From positions 27,215,941-27,279,940 of the forward strand of contig NC_034011.1 in NCBI RefSeq assembly GCF_000346465.2: a stretch of 64,000 bases of DNA, read 5' to 3'. The notes beneath the pieces were generated by a model. It saw only the letters and a list, made by a program, of their open reading frames with translations, was not told the origin of the DNA and ran no database searches. Shown here one piece after another: positions 38,529-49,306 of this stretch. The stretch comes from Prunus persica (lineage: Eukaryota; Streptophyta; Magnoliopsida; Rosales; Rosaceae). How positions within the stretch are numbered: position 1 is the stretch's first letter; each line of letters opens with the position of its first letter. Position numbers and translations under genes: made by a program.

Positions 38529-39374
38529 TGTAATAACCCAAACCTTAATTAATATTTAATTATTAGTTTATTAGAACTAAAGACAATTTTGTCATTAGAA
38601 TAATTTAGTACAGAAAAGTTGACTTTTTGATCGAGACAGAATTTGACAATTTCACACACACCGTTGCGTAGAGCACGACGAAATGAGTCCGTAGACACGT
38701 AGCGGGCTTGAATTGGAGCTTTAACGAAGAAAAATACGGTCAAATACTCCTAGGGCACAATGGTAATTTAAAAAGTCAGAATTTTAAAACCCTAATTCTC
38801 TCTCTTCTACCTCAGTCTCTCTCTCTCTCCCCGCGATCTCTTCTTCCCCTGGTTAGAAAACCCCCCAGCCGAACCTCCATAACCACCCAGCCACAGCCAC
38901 ACCTCACCTCATATGTATTTTCTAAACTTTGTTTTTGGGTCCACTCACCTTTTCAATATTTTGCGCCCCCAGGCAGTAGGCGTGCACAGTGATCCACCAC
39001 CGGGCCGTTTTCCACATTCCGCGCTTTTTTTTTCTGATGTAGGACTTTTCTGTAAAAGAATTGACTCATTTTGTAAATTCTTAGTAGTCGCTCTGATAAC
39101 TTGCCATAGAATTAGAATTTAACTGTTGGAATGTATTTATATACGTATGCTGGCAGTTGGTTGTGTATATTTGCTTGTTTGACATGTGTAAATTTTAGGA
39201 ATTGATCCACTTATAGGGGAGACTCTGCCGAATTTTCAGTAGGAGTCAACCTTGTTATTTTATCGTACTTTGTAAGGAAGGGAAATTAGGTCATTCATGC
39301 CCGACACCCGCCAGGTGTCGGACACGCACATGGTCCAGCTCGGATTCCAAAGTGAAATTTGGGTCGGGTCTTAT
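38529..39374 (+). mobile_element. Probable Ty3/gypsy (chromovirus-like) LTR remnant
   Basis: The stretch starts TGTAATAACCC, continues with a CAAATACTCCTAGGGCACAA segment, an AAACCCTAATTCTCTCTC leader-like part and a GTCGGACACGCACATGGTCC, GGATTCCAAAGTGAAATTTG, GGGTCGGGTC tail. These blocks in this order resemble LTRs of plant Tekay/Del-type gypsy elements as I remember them. No internal coding region belongs to it, so it may be a solo LTR; its right end is not exact because the copia remnant starts soon after. Confidence 0.5.
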
Positions 39375-39418
39375 GAATAGGTGTGTAGCTAATAAAGTCT
39401 AGGGTGGCAGTGTTAAAG

Positions 39419-42400
39419 ACAAGCAACAACTTTGGCTGTGGCATGGTCGCTTAGGACAACCGTTATTTGGTTATCTTAAGCATTTGTTTCCTTCATTATT
39501 TAGTTCGTGTGATGAGTCTAGCTTCAAATGTGAGACTTGTGTAATGGCTAAGAGCCACCGTACTGTTTTTCTCTTGAGTAATAATAAAGTTGCATTGCCT
39601 TCTAAGTTAGTACATTCTGATCCGTGGGTCCCTGCCAGTGTGACTTCTCATGGTTTTCGTTGGTTTGTCACGTTCATTGATGACTGCACTCGCTTAACAT
39701 GGGTATATTTGATGAAGCATAAACATGATGTTGCCTCTATTCTTCCTGTTTTCTGTGCTATGGTGTCTACTCAGTTTCATGCCAGTCTTAAAGTATTTCG
39801 AACTGATAACGGAGGTGAATATGTGAATCATACCTTAACCCAGTTCTTCCGTGATCAAGATATCATTCATCAAACTACCACTCAATTCACTCTTCAACAT
39901 AATGGTGTGTCTGAACGTAAGAATCGTCAGTTACTTGAAGTTGCTCGCTCCCTTATGTTGGATATGTCTGTTCCCCACCATCTTTGGGGACATGGTGTTT
40001 TGGCCGCTGCCTATTTGATTAATTGTACTCCTAGTCGAGATCTGGATTTCAAGACTCCGCTTGATGTATTATGTGCCCATACTCCTTCGGTTTCGGTCTC
40101 TAAGCTACATCCGAAGGTGTTTGGGTGTGTTACTTATGTTCATGTCTACTCCCATCAACGGAGTAAACTTGACCCATGTGCTCTCCACTGCCTCTTCATT
40201 GGCTATTCTACCACTCAGAAGGGTTATAAGTGCGACCACCCTCCTTCACAGAAGGTACATGTTACTTTGGATGTCACATTTCATGAATAAGTATCGTATT
40301 ATGTCTCTTCCTCTTCTCCAATTCAGGGAGAGAGAGGGAGTGAATTGAAGGATTTCAAAATGAAAAATCTTGAATGTACAGAGACATCTAAACGAATCTC
40401 TGACGGAGTGCCAACGACCGGTCGGTTAGAGGACGCGACAAGTCGACAAGCAATCTGTGCAAAACTGACCGGTCGCCCAGAAGGTGACGGTCGGTCGCCC
40501 AGTACGATGCGTGATGACTGCGTGGAAACGACAATCTGTGCAAACCGACCGGTCGCCCAGAAGGTGACGACCGGTTGCCCAGTACAGTGGAAACGACAGT
40601 CTGTGTAAAACCGACCAATCGCCCAGAAGGTGACGACCGGTCGTCAGTTGAATTCCTTGATGAGATTTACCCTTTGCCAGTAGAATGTAACAGTGATATT
40701 GGTGACTCATGTGAAGATGAGATCGATATAAGACCCCCCTCTACCCTGCCACTATCCCAATCAACTTTTGATGATGATGAGGTACTTTCTAATGATGTGT
40801 CTACTTATTCATTACCCCTACGCACTACTCGTGGTAAACCTAAAGTGCAATATTCCCCTGATATATATGCCAAATCTAAATATCTCATTAACCATTATGT
40901 GTCGACTCATCGTCTGTCTAAGTTATATGCATAATATTTGTGTCAATTATCTAGTGTATGTGTGCCAACTAAGTTGCATGATGTTCTATCAAACCTAAAA
41001 TGGGTAGATTCAATGCATGTTGAGATGAAAGCCTTAAACAAGAATGCCACTTAGGAGCTAGTCCCTTTACCAAAAGGAAAAAAAGGCAGTTGGGTGCAGA
41101 TGAGTGTTTACTCTGAAGGACAAGGCTGATGGTTCCATTGGCCGTTACAAGGCAAGATTGGTAGCAAAAGGTTATACTCAGACCTATGGAGTGGATTACA
41201 CAAAGACCTTTGCTCCAGTAGCAAAGCTCAATACTGTACGCGTACTCTTGTCCTTGGCTGCTAATCATGATTGGCCTCTGTTACAATTTGATGTCAAGAA
41301 AGAAATATACATGGATCCTTCGCCGGGTATCCCTGTAACCTCTAAGGAGGGTATGGTTTGCAAACTACGGAAATCCTTATATGGATTAAAGCAGTCTCCA
41401 AGATCATGGTTTGGGAGGTTTGCTACATCTATGAGGAACTCTGGGTATGTACAAAGCCATTCGGATCATACTTTGTTTTTGAAGCGTCGCAAAGGTAAAT
41501 TGATAGCTTAAATAATTTATGTTGATGATATGATGGTAACTGGAGATGATCAGGCAGAAATATAGAGTCTTTAGAAATATCTGGCGTCCGAATTTGAGAT
41601 GAAATCATCAGGTGACTTGAAGAACTTTCTCGGGATTGAAGTGGCCAGATCTAAGCATGATATTTTCTTGTCTCAAAAGAAGTATGTTTTGGATTTACTT
41701 ACAGAATTTGGAATGTTGAATTGATACTCCTTGTGAACAGAATCACAAGTTGGGGTTATATCCTGATCAAGTTCCTACTGATAAGGAGCGCTATCAACGA
41801 CTTGTGGGAAAACTAATTTATTTAGCTCATACACGTTCTGACATTGCTTATGCAGTAAGTGTGGTGAGTCAATTTATGCACGCACATAATGAAGATCATA
41901 TGGGAGCTGTGACGCGTATTTTGAGATATCTCAAAGTAACTCCTGGCAAGGGGTTGATGTTTTCCAAGTATGGTCATACAAATGTGGAAGGATACATAGA
42001 TGCTGATTGGGCAGGTTTAGCTACTGATAGGCGTTCTATGTCTGGGTATTTTACGTTTGTTGGTGGTAATCTTGTTACTTGGAGAAGCAAGAAACAAAAG
42101 GTGGTGTCTCGATCTAGTGTTGAGGCCGAGTATCGTGTAATGGGCCATGGTGTATGTGAGTTACTGTGGTTGAAGAGATTATTGAGAGATCTTGGCTTTG
42201 GGCCTAAGAAGCCTATGGATTTATATTGCGATAAAGGCTGCGATTGCAATTGCTCATAACCCTGTACAACATGATCGTACAAAGCATATGGAGGTTGATC
42301 AAAATTTCATTAAAGAAAAGTTGGATGCGGAGATTGTTTCCTTCCCATTCATCAGTTAGCAGATGTCTTTACGAAGGCTGTTTCTACTAGTATATTTCAC

Positions 42401-42455
42401 AATTCGCTTGACAAGTTGGGCATGCGTAACGTTTTTGCTCCAACTTGAGGGGGAG
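39419..42455 (+). mobile_element. Ty1/copia retrotransposon, 5'-truncated, coding region decayed
   Basis: Domain order GAG-preintegrase, integrase, RT, RNase H is that of Ty1/copia. The GAG-preintegrase (WHGRLGQP, CETCVMAKSHR) and integrase core (39484-40290) are read in one frame; the catalytic triad is visible as HSDPW, RTDNGGEY and the Glu of NGVSERKNRQ. A GC-rich spacer with tandem repeats (40400-40650) and an open segment to 40934 follow. Reverse transcriptase runs from about 40,980 to 41,700 with in-frame stops; YVDDMM is present at about 41,520. RNase H (41750-42259) is followed by a frameshift and the usual HNPVQHDRTKHMEVD and LADVFTKA tail. GAG, protease, 5' LTR and primer binding site are absent. 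A polypurine tract (GAGGGGGAG, 42447-42455) borders the 3' LTR. The element cannot move on its own. Confidence 0.9.
40405..40650. repeat. ACCGGTCG-containing imperfect tandem repeat in the copia spacer
   Basis: Three units of about 60-80 bp contain CAATCTGTGCAAAnC, GACCGGTCGCCCAGAAGGTG and ACGACCGGTyGCCCAGTAC, followed by GTGGAAACGAC. The palindrome ACCGGT recurs. The block lies between the integrase and RT parts and is more GC-rich than the rest of the element. Confidence 0.8.
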
Positions 42456-42593
42456 TGTTGTTGACCAGATGTTCTAGTCATATTAGGAAATTTCTTTCTT
42501 ATTATATTAGGATTTTATTTATTTCCTTTTTATATAGATATTATGTAATTAGGTTTTTTCTTATGTCCTAGTATAACCCTATTGGGCTCGTTT

Positions 42594-43869
42594 GGTACGT
42601 CGGACTGTACTGACTAATTTCCGTCGGATAGTATTAATCTGTTTCGGAGAGTACTGTCTATTTATCCATAATATTATAAGGCGTTTGGTGCTGTTCCGGA
42701 TAAATAATATGACTAAGTTATACTGTATTTTGTGATGTTTCGGATAACATCAGAGCAGACTATTTATAAATAAAATAATAATAAAAAATCTTTGATAATT
42801 TTAATGAAAATTGAGATTCAAATGACACAAATTTTTTTTTGGTAAGATTCATATGACAAGATTTGTTTTTCAATTGTTTTTGCCAAGATTTTTTTTCATA
42901 TAACCCATTATCATAATTGTAATATCTCATAAAAATTCCAACATACTCGCATACGTTAATAAAAACGGTACCAAATAATGTATAATTCAAAGTGATCACA
43001 TATTAAGGTGATAAGAGCAAACGAGAAAGTTGTTTATAAACCAAACTACATCAAATAGTGAATCTCAACTCCCTCACCCCAAGTAAGAGAAGAACAAATG
43101 CTTTTCTCATAGCATCATCCAATGTCAGCCTGTCAGGAATATTTTTTCATCACTTGCTTTCTCCAAAATTAGCCGTAGTGCCTTAATTTGGTCATTAATA
43201 GACAAGTCCATCTTTGCTTTTCTAATAGCAATTGACAAAGAAAAAAATGGTTCCTAGAATTCAGGTTCATACAATTTTAATTTTGTAATTTTGCTCTCCT
43301 AGTCGTCAGGTATGTATGTATTCAATTAAACTACCAACACTAGCACAGTTGTTTGTTTTTGGACGAAAACTGGCAATACTCTGTTTAATACCAACAATCT
43401 AAATATTCCCATAATGTCGAATCACTATATCACATACAAAGAAAACATTCGATTAAAAAAAATGCCAAAAAAAAATAAATTTATAACCTAATTTCCACTA
43501 AAAATTTGAAATATATAAAGCATATTGGAGAGTATGAAAAGAAGAGAGAGTGAGAGATGGATACCTGGAGAAGAGTGAAGAAAATAACATGTGGAGAAGA
43601 TAGTAGAGAACAACCCTAGGGAGAAGAAGATGAAAAGAGCATCTGATTTTTTTCGTAGAACGCGTGTTCTTTTTTTCTAGCAGTATAATTAAGCGTGTAT
43701 TATCTAAACCGGGGTGTGTGAGTTGTATTAGTTAGTCAGGTAAGGAGAGTATTAAAAGCCCAACCTGTATAAAATAGTCGGGTAATTAAATAATACAAGT
43801 TGACACCAAACACCTGACATAGACTATTTACTCCTATCCAAAGTCTAATACGATGTACTAAACGAGCCC
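42594..43869. mobile_element. Tourist-like (PIF/Harbinger-type) non-autonomous element 1
   Basis: Ends are inverted: GGGCTCGTTTGGTACGTCGG at the left and, read on the other strand from 43869, GGGCTCGTTTAGTACATCGT. The length is about 1.28 kb and there is no transposase coding. Subterminal GGATAGTATTAAT and ATAATATTATA motifs recur inside. TAA follows the right end, but ATT precedes the left end, so the target duplication is imperfect. It is a longer relative of the MITE at 55808-56067. Confidence 0.75.
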
Positions 43870-43872
43870 TAA

Positions 43873-45309
43873 GGGCTCGTTTGGTACACAGGACTGTCTT
43901 GGCATGGACTATGCTTAGGGACTGGCTTGGCTTGGCTTGACTTGGTCTAAGTTGGATAACACTTATCCTGCGTTTGGTGTATGCTTGGACTAGGACTATA
44001 ATTTTTTTATTTTTTCAAAAATATATATATATGTATTTTATAATATATATAATATATATGTATATATGTATATAAGTATATTATAATAATATTATATATT
44101 TTAAATAATATTAACGTACATACATATATATAAGTGTATATAGGTGTACATATGTATATTATAATATACATGGGTATAATACATATACATATATTTATAT
44201 ATATGTATGTATATTATAATATATAATATATATATGGGTATGTTATAATAATAATATACATGTATATACGTGTATATATGTATATTATATATGTATGTAT
44301 ATATACATATATTATATATATTATAAAATACATATGTATATATAATATATGTATAATATATGTATATATATTATATATTATAATATACATATATATACGT
44401 ATATACATGTATATAATATATGTGTATATAGGTGTATCTATATATTATAATATATACATGGGTATAATACATATACATATACATATGTATATTATAATAG
44501 ATAATATATATGGGTATGTTATAATAATAATATACATGTATATACTTGTATATATGTATTTATTATAATATATACAGTATAAATATATAATGTATATATC
44601 TATATACGTGTGTATATGTATATTATAATACATACATGGGTATAATATATACACATATATGTATATATACTTATATATATGTATTATAATAATATATATT
44701 ACATATATACATGTATGCTATTATTATAATATTAATATGCATATGTATATGGGTATATTATAATAATAATATACGTGTATATATCTATATGTATTTATAT
44801 ATTATATATGTATATATGTGTTTATATATATACATGTATATATGTACCTTAATATATAATATAATATATGTTACATATATACATGTATACATGTATGCTA
44901 TTATTATAATATTAATATGTATGTGTATATGAGTATATTATAATAATAATATATGTGTATATATCTATATGTATTTATATATATTATATATGTATATATG
45001 TGTATATATATACTTGTATATGTGTATATACATGTATATATGTACATTATAGTATATGTGTATGTAATAATAATAATAATAGTAATATATGTTTAGTATT
45101 ACAATATAATATATGCATCTCATACATTGATAAACATAGGACTAACTAATCCTCCCTTTCTATATGGGATTAGTAGTTTCTTCTTAAGGAGGTGTTTTTG
45201 GTGGGCCCGGTATTAGCAATCCCATCTAAGACTAGAATTAAATGAAACAAACATGGTACTAAATTTAGTCCAAGCCAGTCCAAGCCAAACCTGTGTACCA
45301 AACGACCCC
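43873..45309. mobile_element. Tourist-like element 2 with an AT-satellite core
   Basis: Starts GGGCTCGTTTGGTACACAGG and ends, on the other strand, GGGGTCGTTTGGTACACAGG, followed on both sides by TTGGCTTGGACT-like sequence, so the inverted repeats exceed 30 bp. TAA precedes and TTA follows. It lies three bases from element 1. Between about 44,010 and 45,110 it is almost only alternating AT/GT-type purine-pyrimidine sequence. No transposase is encoded. Confidence 0.75.
44010..45110. repeat. 1.1-kb alternating AT-rich satellite with higher-order units
   Basis: TATATGTATA-type sequence with TACATG, TACGTG and TTATAATAATAATATA blocks. Longer units repeat: 44701-44880 and 44881-45060 align with a 180-bp period, and GGGTATGTTATAATAATAAT recurs at 44236 and 44512 (276-bp period). 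Every reading frame here is an artefact of this composition. Confidence 0.9.
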
Positions 45310-45547
45310 TTAGGGTTTTAACTTTGTATTATAAATACCTCATTTCGGAGAATGAAACACGTATTCTATTGTTTGACTGAAGTTACCGCAGCATGAATGG
45401 ACGGTGGACTAAAAAGAAGTTAAAAACCAAGAGGAAATACAGCCTGCCCTGGAATTATTTCACACATCATCATTGGTCAGACGAAACCGGGCACGAAGAA
45501 GCCTCAAGCCTTTGTAATAGTCAAAGTGAGACCAAAAACTGAAAGCG

Positions 45548-45555
45548 AAAACCCT
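45548..45555 (+). promoter_or_regulatory. Telo-box in eRF1 promoter/leader
   Basis: AAACCCTA lies about 40 bases before the end of the leader exon. Telo-boxes are typical of plant promoters for the translation machinery, which fits the gene. A CCAAT-type motif (ATTGG, about 45,473) lies further up. Confidence 0.45.
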
Positions 45556-45592
45556 AGACGCCATAGAACTTTCGGTCGCAATATTTAAAAAG

Positions 45593-46215
45593 GTTCGTTT
45601 TTATTACCGATTATCACCATAGCTTCTTTCACTGCTCGATTTCTCTATATTAAATGGTAGTTGATTGTGTTGGGGAGAGTTTCTTTTTCTCATAGTTGTC
45701 TTCAACTACGATTCGATTTCAGAGAGTTTATCAGTTCATCTTCTAAAATATGATTTTTTTGGAACATCTTTTACAATGCCATTAGGTCGTAATTGAAACA
45801 AAGTTAGATAGTTAGGTTGAGACGGAACTGTTGGGAGCAATATTTGGACAATGGTATTTCCTGTCCTTTGGTCCAAAACAAGACCCAATATGTTTGATTT
45901 TTGAGGTTCTGTCCTACATTAATTTTTGTAGTTCACTCAAGTGGTAATTTCAGTTCATGTTAAGAAACTTGGCTTTTTTTATTTTTAATATAGGATGGAA
46001 GTTGGAGTATGGTAATTCATAATTTGAGTAAATATATATGGCTACATGAACTTAAAAAAATGCTTCTATGTCTTTTTTTGTTTACTCTTTTTTATTGATT
46101 ATTAGAAGTTTCTTATTGTCTCATTTTATTAGAGCTCTCATTTGAACTAACTTTCAATTGGAGTGCTATTGAATGATATATGTTGGCTATATTGTTGTTT
46201 TTGTTCTGTCAACAG
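45593..46215 (+). other. 5'UTR intron of eRF1
   Basis: Donor AAG/GTTCGT at about 45593 and acceptor TTCTGTCAACAG ending at 46215 frame a T-rich segment; the start codon is 11 bases after the acceptor. An in-frame upstream Met codon near 46163 lies inside this intron and is therefore not used. Confidence 0.6.
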
Positions 46216-46225
46216 TAAACTCGCA

Positions 46226-47539
46226 ATGGCAGATGCTCATGAATCAGATAAGAACATTGAGATATGGAAGATCAAGAAATTGATCAAGGCATTGGAATCT
46301 GCAAGAGGCAATGGCACCAGTATGATATCTCTTATAATGCCTCCACGTGATCAAATTTCTCGGGTCACTAAGATGCTGGGTGATGAATTTGGAACTGCTT
46401 CAAACATCAAAAGCAGGGTCAACCGTCAGTCCGTGTTGGGTGCTATTACTTCTGCTCAACAGAGGCTGAAGCTGTATAATAAGGTTCCTCCCAATGGGCT
46501 GGTTCTTTATACAGGAACAATTGTTACTGAAGATGGCAAGGAAAAGAAGGTGACAATTGACTTTGAACCGTTCAGGCCTATAAATGCCTCTCTGTATCTA
46601 TGTGATAACAAGTTTCACACAGAAGCTCTAAATGAACTTTTAGAATCTGATGATAAGTTTGGTTTTATTGTCATGGATGGAAATGGTACTCTCTTTGGGA
46701 CATTAACTGGAAACACACGAGAGGTGCTACACAAGTTCACTGTTGACTTACCAAAGAAGCATGGAAGAGGAGGGCAGTCAGCTTTGCGTTTTGCCCGTCT
46801 TCGGATGGAAAAGCGGCATAACTATGTGAGAAAGACTGCAGAACTTGCCACACAGTTCTTCATCAACCCTGCCACCAGTCAGCCTAATGTTTCTGGACTC
46901 ATACTTGCTGGTTCAGCCGACTTCAAGACTGAGCTGAGCCAGTCGGATATGTTTGATCCTCGCTTACAAGCAAAGATATTGAATGTCGTTGATGTCTCCT
47001 ATGGGGGAGAAAATGGGTTCAATCAAGCTATCGAGCTGTCTGCAGAGATTCTATCTAATGTAAAGTTCATACAGGAGAAGCGCTTGATTGGCAAGTATTT
47101 TGAAGAAATCAGCCAGGATACGGGAAAGTATGTCTTTGGTGTAGATGACACATTGAAGGCTTTGGAAATGGGTGCTGTTGAAATCCTAATTGTGTGGGAA
47201 AATCTGGATATCACTAGGTATGTGCTGAAAAACATTGCAACTGGTGAGATTATCATAAAGCATTTGAACAAAGAGCAAGAAGCCAACCAGAGCAATTTTC
47301 GGGATCCAGATACCTCTGCGGAGTTGGAAGTTCAGGATAAGATGCCGTTGCTTGAGTGGTTTGCGAATGAGTACAAGCGCTTTGGTTGCACACTTGAATT
47401 TGTAACCAACAAATCCCAAGAAGGGTCCCAGTTTTGCAGAGGATTCGGTGGGATTGGAGGCATCCTTCGCTACCAGCTTGACATAAGATCATTTGATGAG
47501 CTATCTGATGATGGCGAAGTATATGAGGATTCTGATTAA
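46226..47539 (+). CDS. ERF1: Eukaryotic translation termination factor 1 (eRF1)
   Basis: Cytosolic release factor that reads all three stop codons in the ribosomal A site and, with eRF3, triggers peptide release. It is encoded in one coding exon of 437 residues, the usual length. Domain N has NIKS (60-63) and YLCDNKF (124-130, the YxCxxxF stop-recognition motif). Domain M has [10 protein letters not shown] with the hydrolysis-triggering GGQ (182-184). Domain C, the eRF3-binding part, ends in an acidic tail (DGEVYEDSD). All key motifs are intact. The chosen Met gives [19 protein letters not shown], the family start. The stop is TAA; a 3'UTR intron lies 133 bases further on (see separate entry). 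It lies just downstream of a split copia LTR. Confidence 0.97.
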   Translation: MADAHESDKNIEIWKIKKLIKALESARGNGTSMISLIMPPRDQISRVTKMLGDEFGTASNIKSRVNRQSVLGAITSAQQRLKLYNKVPPNGLVLYTGTIVTEDGKEKKVTIDFEPFRPINASLYLCDNKFHTEALNELLESDDKFGFIVMDGNGTLFGTLTGNTREVLHKFTVDLPKKHGRGGQSALRFARLRMEKRHNYVRKTAELATQFFINPATSQPNVSGLILAGSADFKTELSQSDMFDPRLQAKILNVVDVSYGGENGFNQAIELSAEILSNVKFIQEKRLIGKYFEEISQDTGKYVFGVDDTLKALEMGAVEILIVWENLDITRYVLKNIATGEIIIKHLNKEQEANQSNFRDPDTSAELEVQDKMPLLEWFANEYKRFGCTLEFVTNKSQEGSQFCRGFGGIGGILRYQLDIRSFDELSDDGEVYEDSD

Positions 47540-47672
47540 AACTGTTGGTGCTGCCGAGTGTGGGAGGCTTTAGCAAGTATGGCGTATCTTTGTTGCTGCT
47601 GCTACTGGGGATTGAAGTTTTGATGGCTTCATACTTTCAAAACTGCATCCAGGGGATAGGTTATTGTTTCCG

Positions 47673-47762
47673 GTAATATTTCTCTCTCACTTTCATCACC
47701 GTTCTACCTTTATCATCTTTTGAAGTAATTGGGCCCTGCTATGTATCGTGACTTCCTCACAG
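47673..47762 (+). other. Probable 3'UTR intron of eRF1
   Basis: Donor CCG/GTAATATT at 47673 and acceptor TTCCTCACAG ending at 47762 frame a 90-nt T-rich, GC-poor segment downstream of the stop codon. The junction would lie 133 nt after the stop, far enough to trigger exon-junction-dependent nonsense-mediated decay. Inferred from splice signals and from what is known of plant eRF1 genes. Confidence 0.55.
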
Positions 47763-48299
47763 GTTTTGCCATAGAAAACTGTGAGGTGGTCATGAGTTTA
47801 TTCCGTGACCAGAGTGTATCTTTAGTGGTTGCTTGAAGTTGGCTCAATCAAAATACCCGTTGGTATTGGAACTTTCTGTCAGGTGTCTTTCTTTTTAGTT
47901 TTTCCCTATCTCATAATTATTTTGTGAAAATGAGAAATATTAGAACTATAAAGGATTAATTTTCCCTTTTCTTTTTAATTTTTTCCTTTTCACTAGCAAA
48001 CATTTTGTCGAGTCAATTAATCTGATGGGGTTACCTTACATCTCGATCTCGCCTAGGCTTTTGGCTCTACAAAATTGTTACGGTGTAACCTCATTCCATG
48101 TTAGATGCCTTTGGGTCCAACCGCCCTCAGGAAGTCATGATTTGTTAACCATGAGTCAAACTTACCGAACAGAAGAAACCATGATTCTACAACTTGATCC
48201 TCCTGATTCAATGCCCATGGGAGCTTTCATTCACACCCAGATTTGTACTCAACACACCCAGGGCTCTTAACTTTTAACACTTTATGCTTATTATCTTAA
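47763..48299. other. eRF1 3' flank
   Basis: Holds the remainder of the eRF1 3'UTR and a spacer. An 81-codon open stretch at 48025-48270 has no recognisable family and is not called as a gene. Confidence 0.4.
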
Positions 48300-48449
48300 A
48301 TTTGCTTTTACTATTACATTTGATTGATTTAAAAACTTTCCCTCATTGACCAAGGTTTGTTAACCCACTTTGTCCCATGTCATCAATTCCATAAAAAAGT
48401 ATGTTGACTTTGATGACGTGGCAAGAGTGATTTTGTAATTTAATACATG

Positions 48450-49306
48450 CAGGGACGGATTCAGGAATTTTTCTTCCGGGGGTCAACTTTTAAAAGGTTA
48501 AAAAAAATTTCTACAAAATATACCTATAAATATTTTTATTATTAAGAAATCCTTTATTCAAACTAAAGGTAACAAAACAAAATTAAACATCCTTGGAAAA
48601 AAATAAAATAAAAAACCTCAACAACTAATCAAGAAAAACATCAATATTCATCCCATAAAAATAAAACGATAAATTATCATTCATATATAATTCATTGAGA
48701 AAACAATTGAGAAAACACATATTAAATCAAGTAACTTCCCCAGATGAGTCTTTCACATGTGGGTTCACAAACTCTAAAAGCAGAACAGTTGTTTGGATGG
48801 CTAACAGAGACAAAACTGTCAATAGCCTTGGCGCCAGAGTTTCGCTTCGAAAAGATGGCTCATTGGTCTTGAGACCGATGTGGATGGCGCAACTGTCTGG
48901 CAGACCAGCACCAACTCCAGTAGCCTTGATGTTGAGAGAGCAGAGCTTTTGAATTCTGGCAACCTTGTTCTGAAAGATGCACATGGTAAAATTCGATGGC
49001 AAAGCTTTGATTTTCCCAATGACACTGTTCTCCCAAACCACCCTTTGCAAAGAGCAAGAAGCTGATATCCACTTTAGGAAGAGGGACTTTTGGACGAAAA
49101 AAAGGAAGCGCTTTGCGTGCACTCCTTCTTGCTGCGCTGAAGTTGAAGTTGCTGCAACCCTTTGAGGCATTTCCTCGAACAGATGGCGGGCATGAATTGC
49201 CCAGCCATCCAGCCATTGCAGGGGTCAATTTTTCTTCCTCTAGTGGCGGATTCTGGAGTTGCAGGGGTCAATTGACCACCCTTGCTCCTATGTGGATCCG
49301 TCCCTG
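48450..49306. mobile_element. Non-autonomous hAT element carrying a receptor-kinase gene fragment (Pack-type)
   Basis: Terminal inverted repeats begin CAGGGACGGAT at both ends. The element is flanked by a perfect 8-bp target duplication, AATACATG, at 48442-48449 and 49307-49314, the length expected for hAT. It is 857 bp long and encodes no transposase. The interior holds a G-lectin-domain fragment (48757-49065). A second subterminal GGCGGATTCTGGA motif lies near 49245. The sharp ends and perfect duplication suggest a fairly recent insertion. Confidence 0.88.
48730..49065 (+). pseudogene. Captured fragment of a G-type lectin S-receptor-like kinase gene
   Basis: The fragment encodes part of a bulb-type (B-) lectin domain: SPDESFTCGF, TVVWMANRDKTVNSLGARVS and LRKDGSLVL in one frame (48730-48870), then DVDGATVWQT, VERAELLNSGNLVLKD and IRWQSFDFPNDTVLPN in the next frame (from about 48872). 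A frameshift near 48871 and a stop at 49063-49065 break it. The start, PAN domain, membrane segment and kinase are absent. The pattern resembles the ZmPK1-like branch of S-domain receptor kinases. It sits wholly inside the hAT element, so it was most likely acquired by the transposon. Intact kinase function is ruled out. Confidence 0.82.

Larger units (their letters stand above)
42456..45393 (+). repeat. Copia 3' LTR, split by two inserted DNA elements
   Basis: The left part (42456-42593) begins TGTTGTTGACC directly after the polypurine tract. The right part (45310 to about 45393) resumes with TAGGGTTTTAACTTTG, a TATTATAAATACC TATA box and the end ...GTTACCGCA. The joined LTR would be about 220 bp. 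The right boundary is a guess because the 5' LTR is missing and no target duplication can be checked. Confidence 0.65.

Noticed and set aside
40405..40650. CRISPR-like spaced repeats
   Set aside because: The repeat and spacer lengths are irregular, the block is inside a plant copia element, and no cas genes exist in this genome type.
44214..45149. Tyr/Ile-rich open frames on both strands
   Set aside because: Pure artefacts of the alternating AT satellite.
48025..48270. 81-codon open frame downstream of eRF1
   Set aside because: No family, short, and within the 3' flank of eRF1.
48730..49065. A functional receptor kinase gene
   Set aside because: Only part of one lectin domain is present, with a frameshift and stop, wholly inside a transposon.
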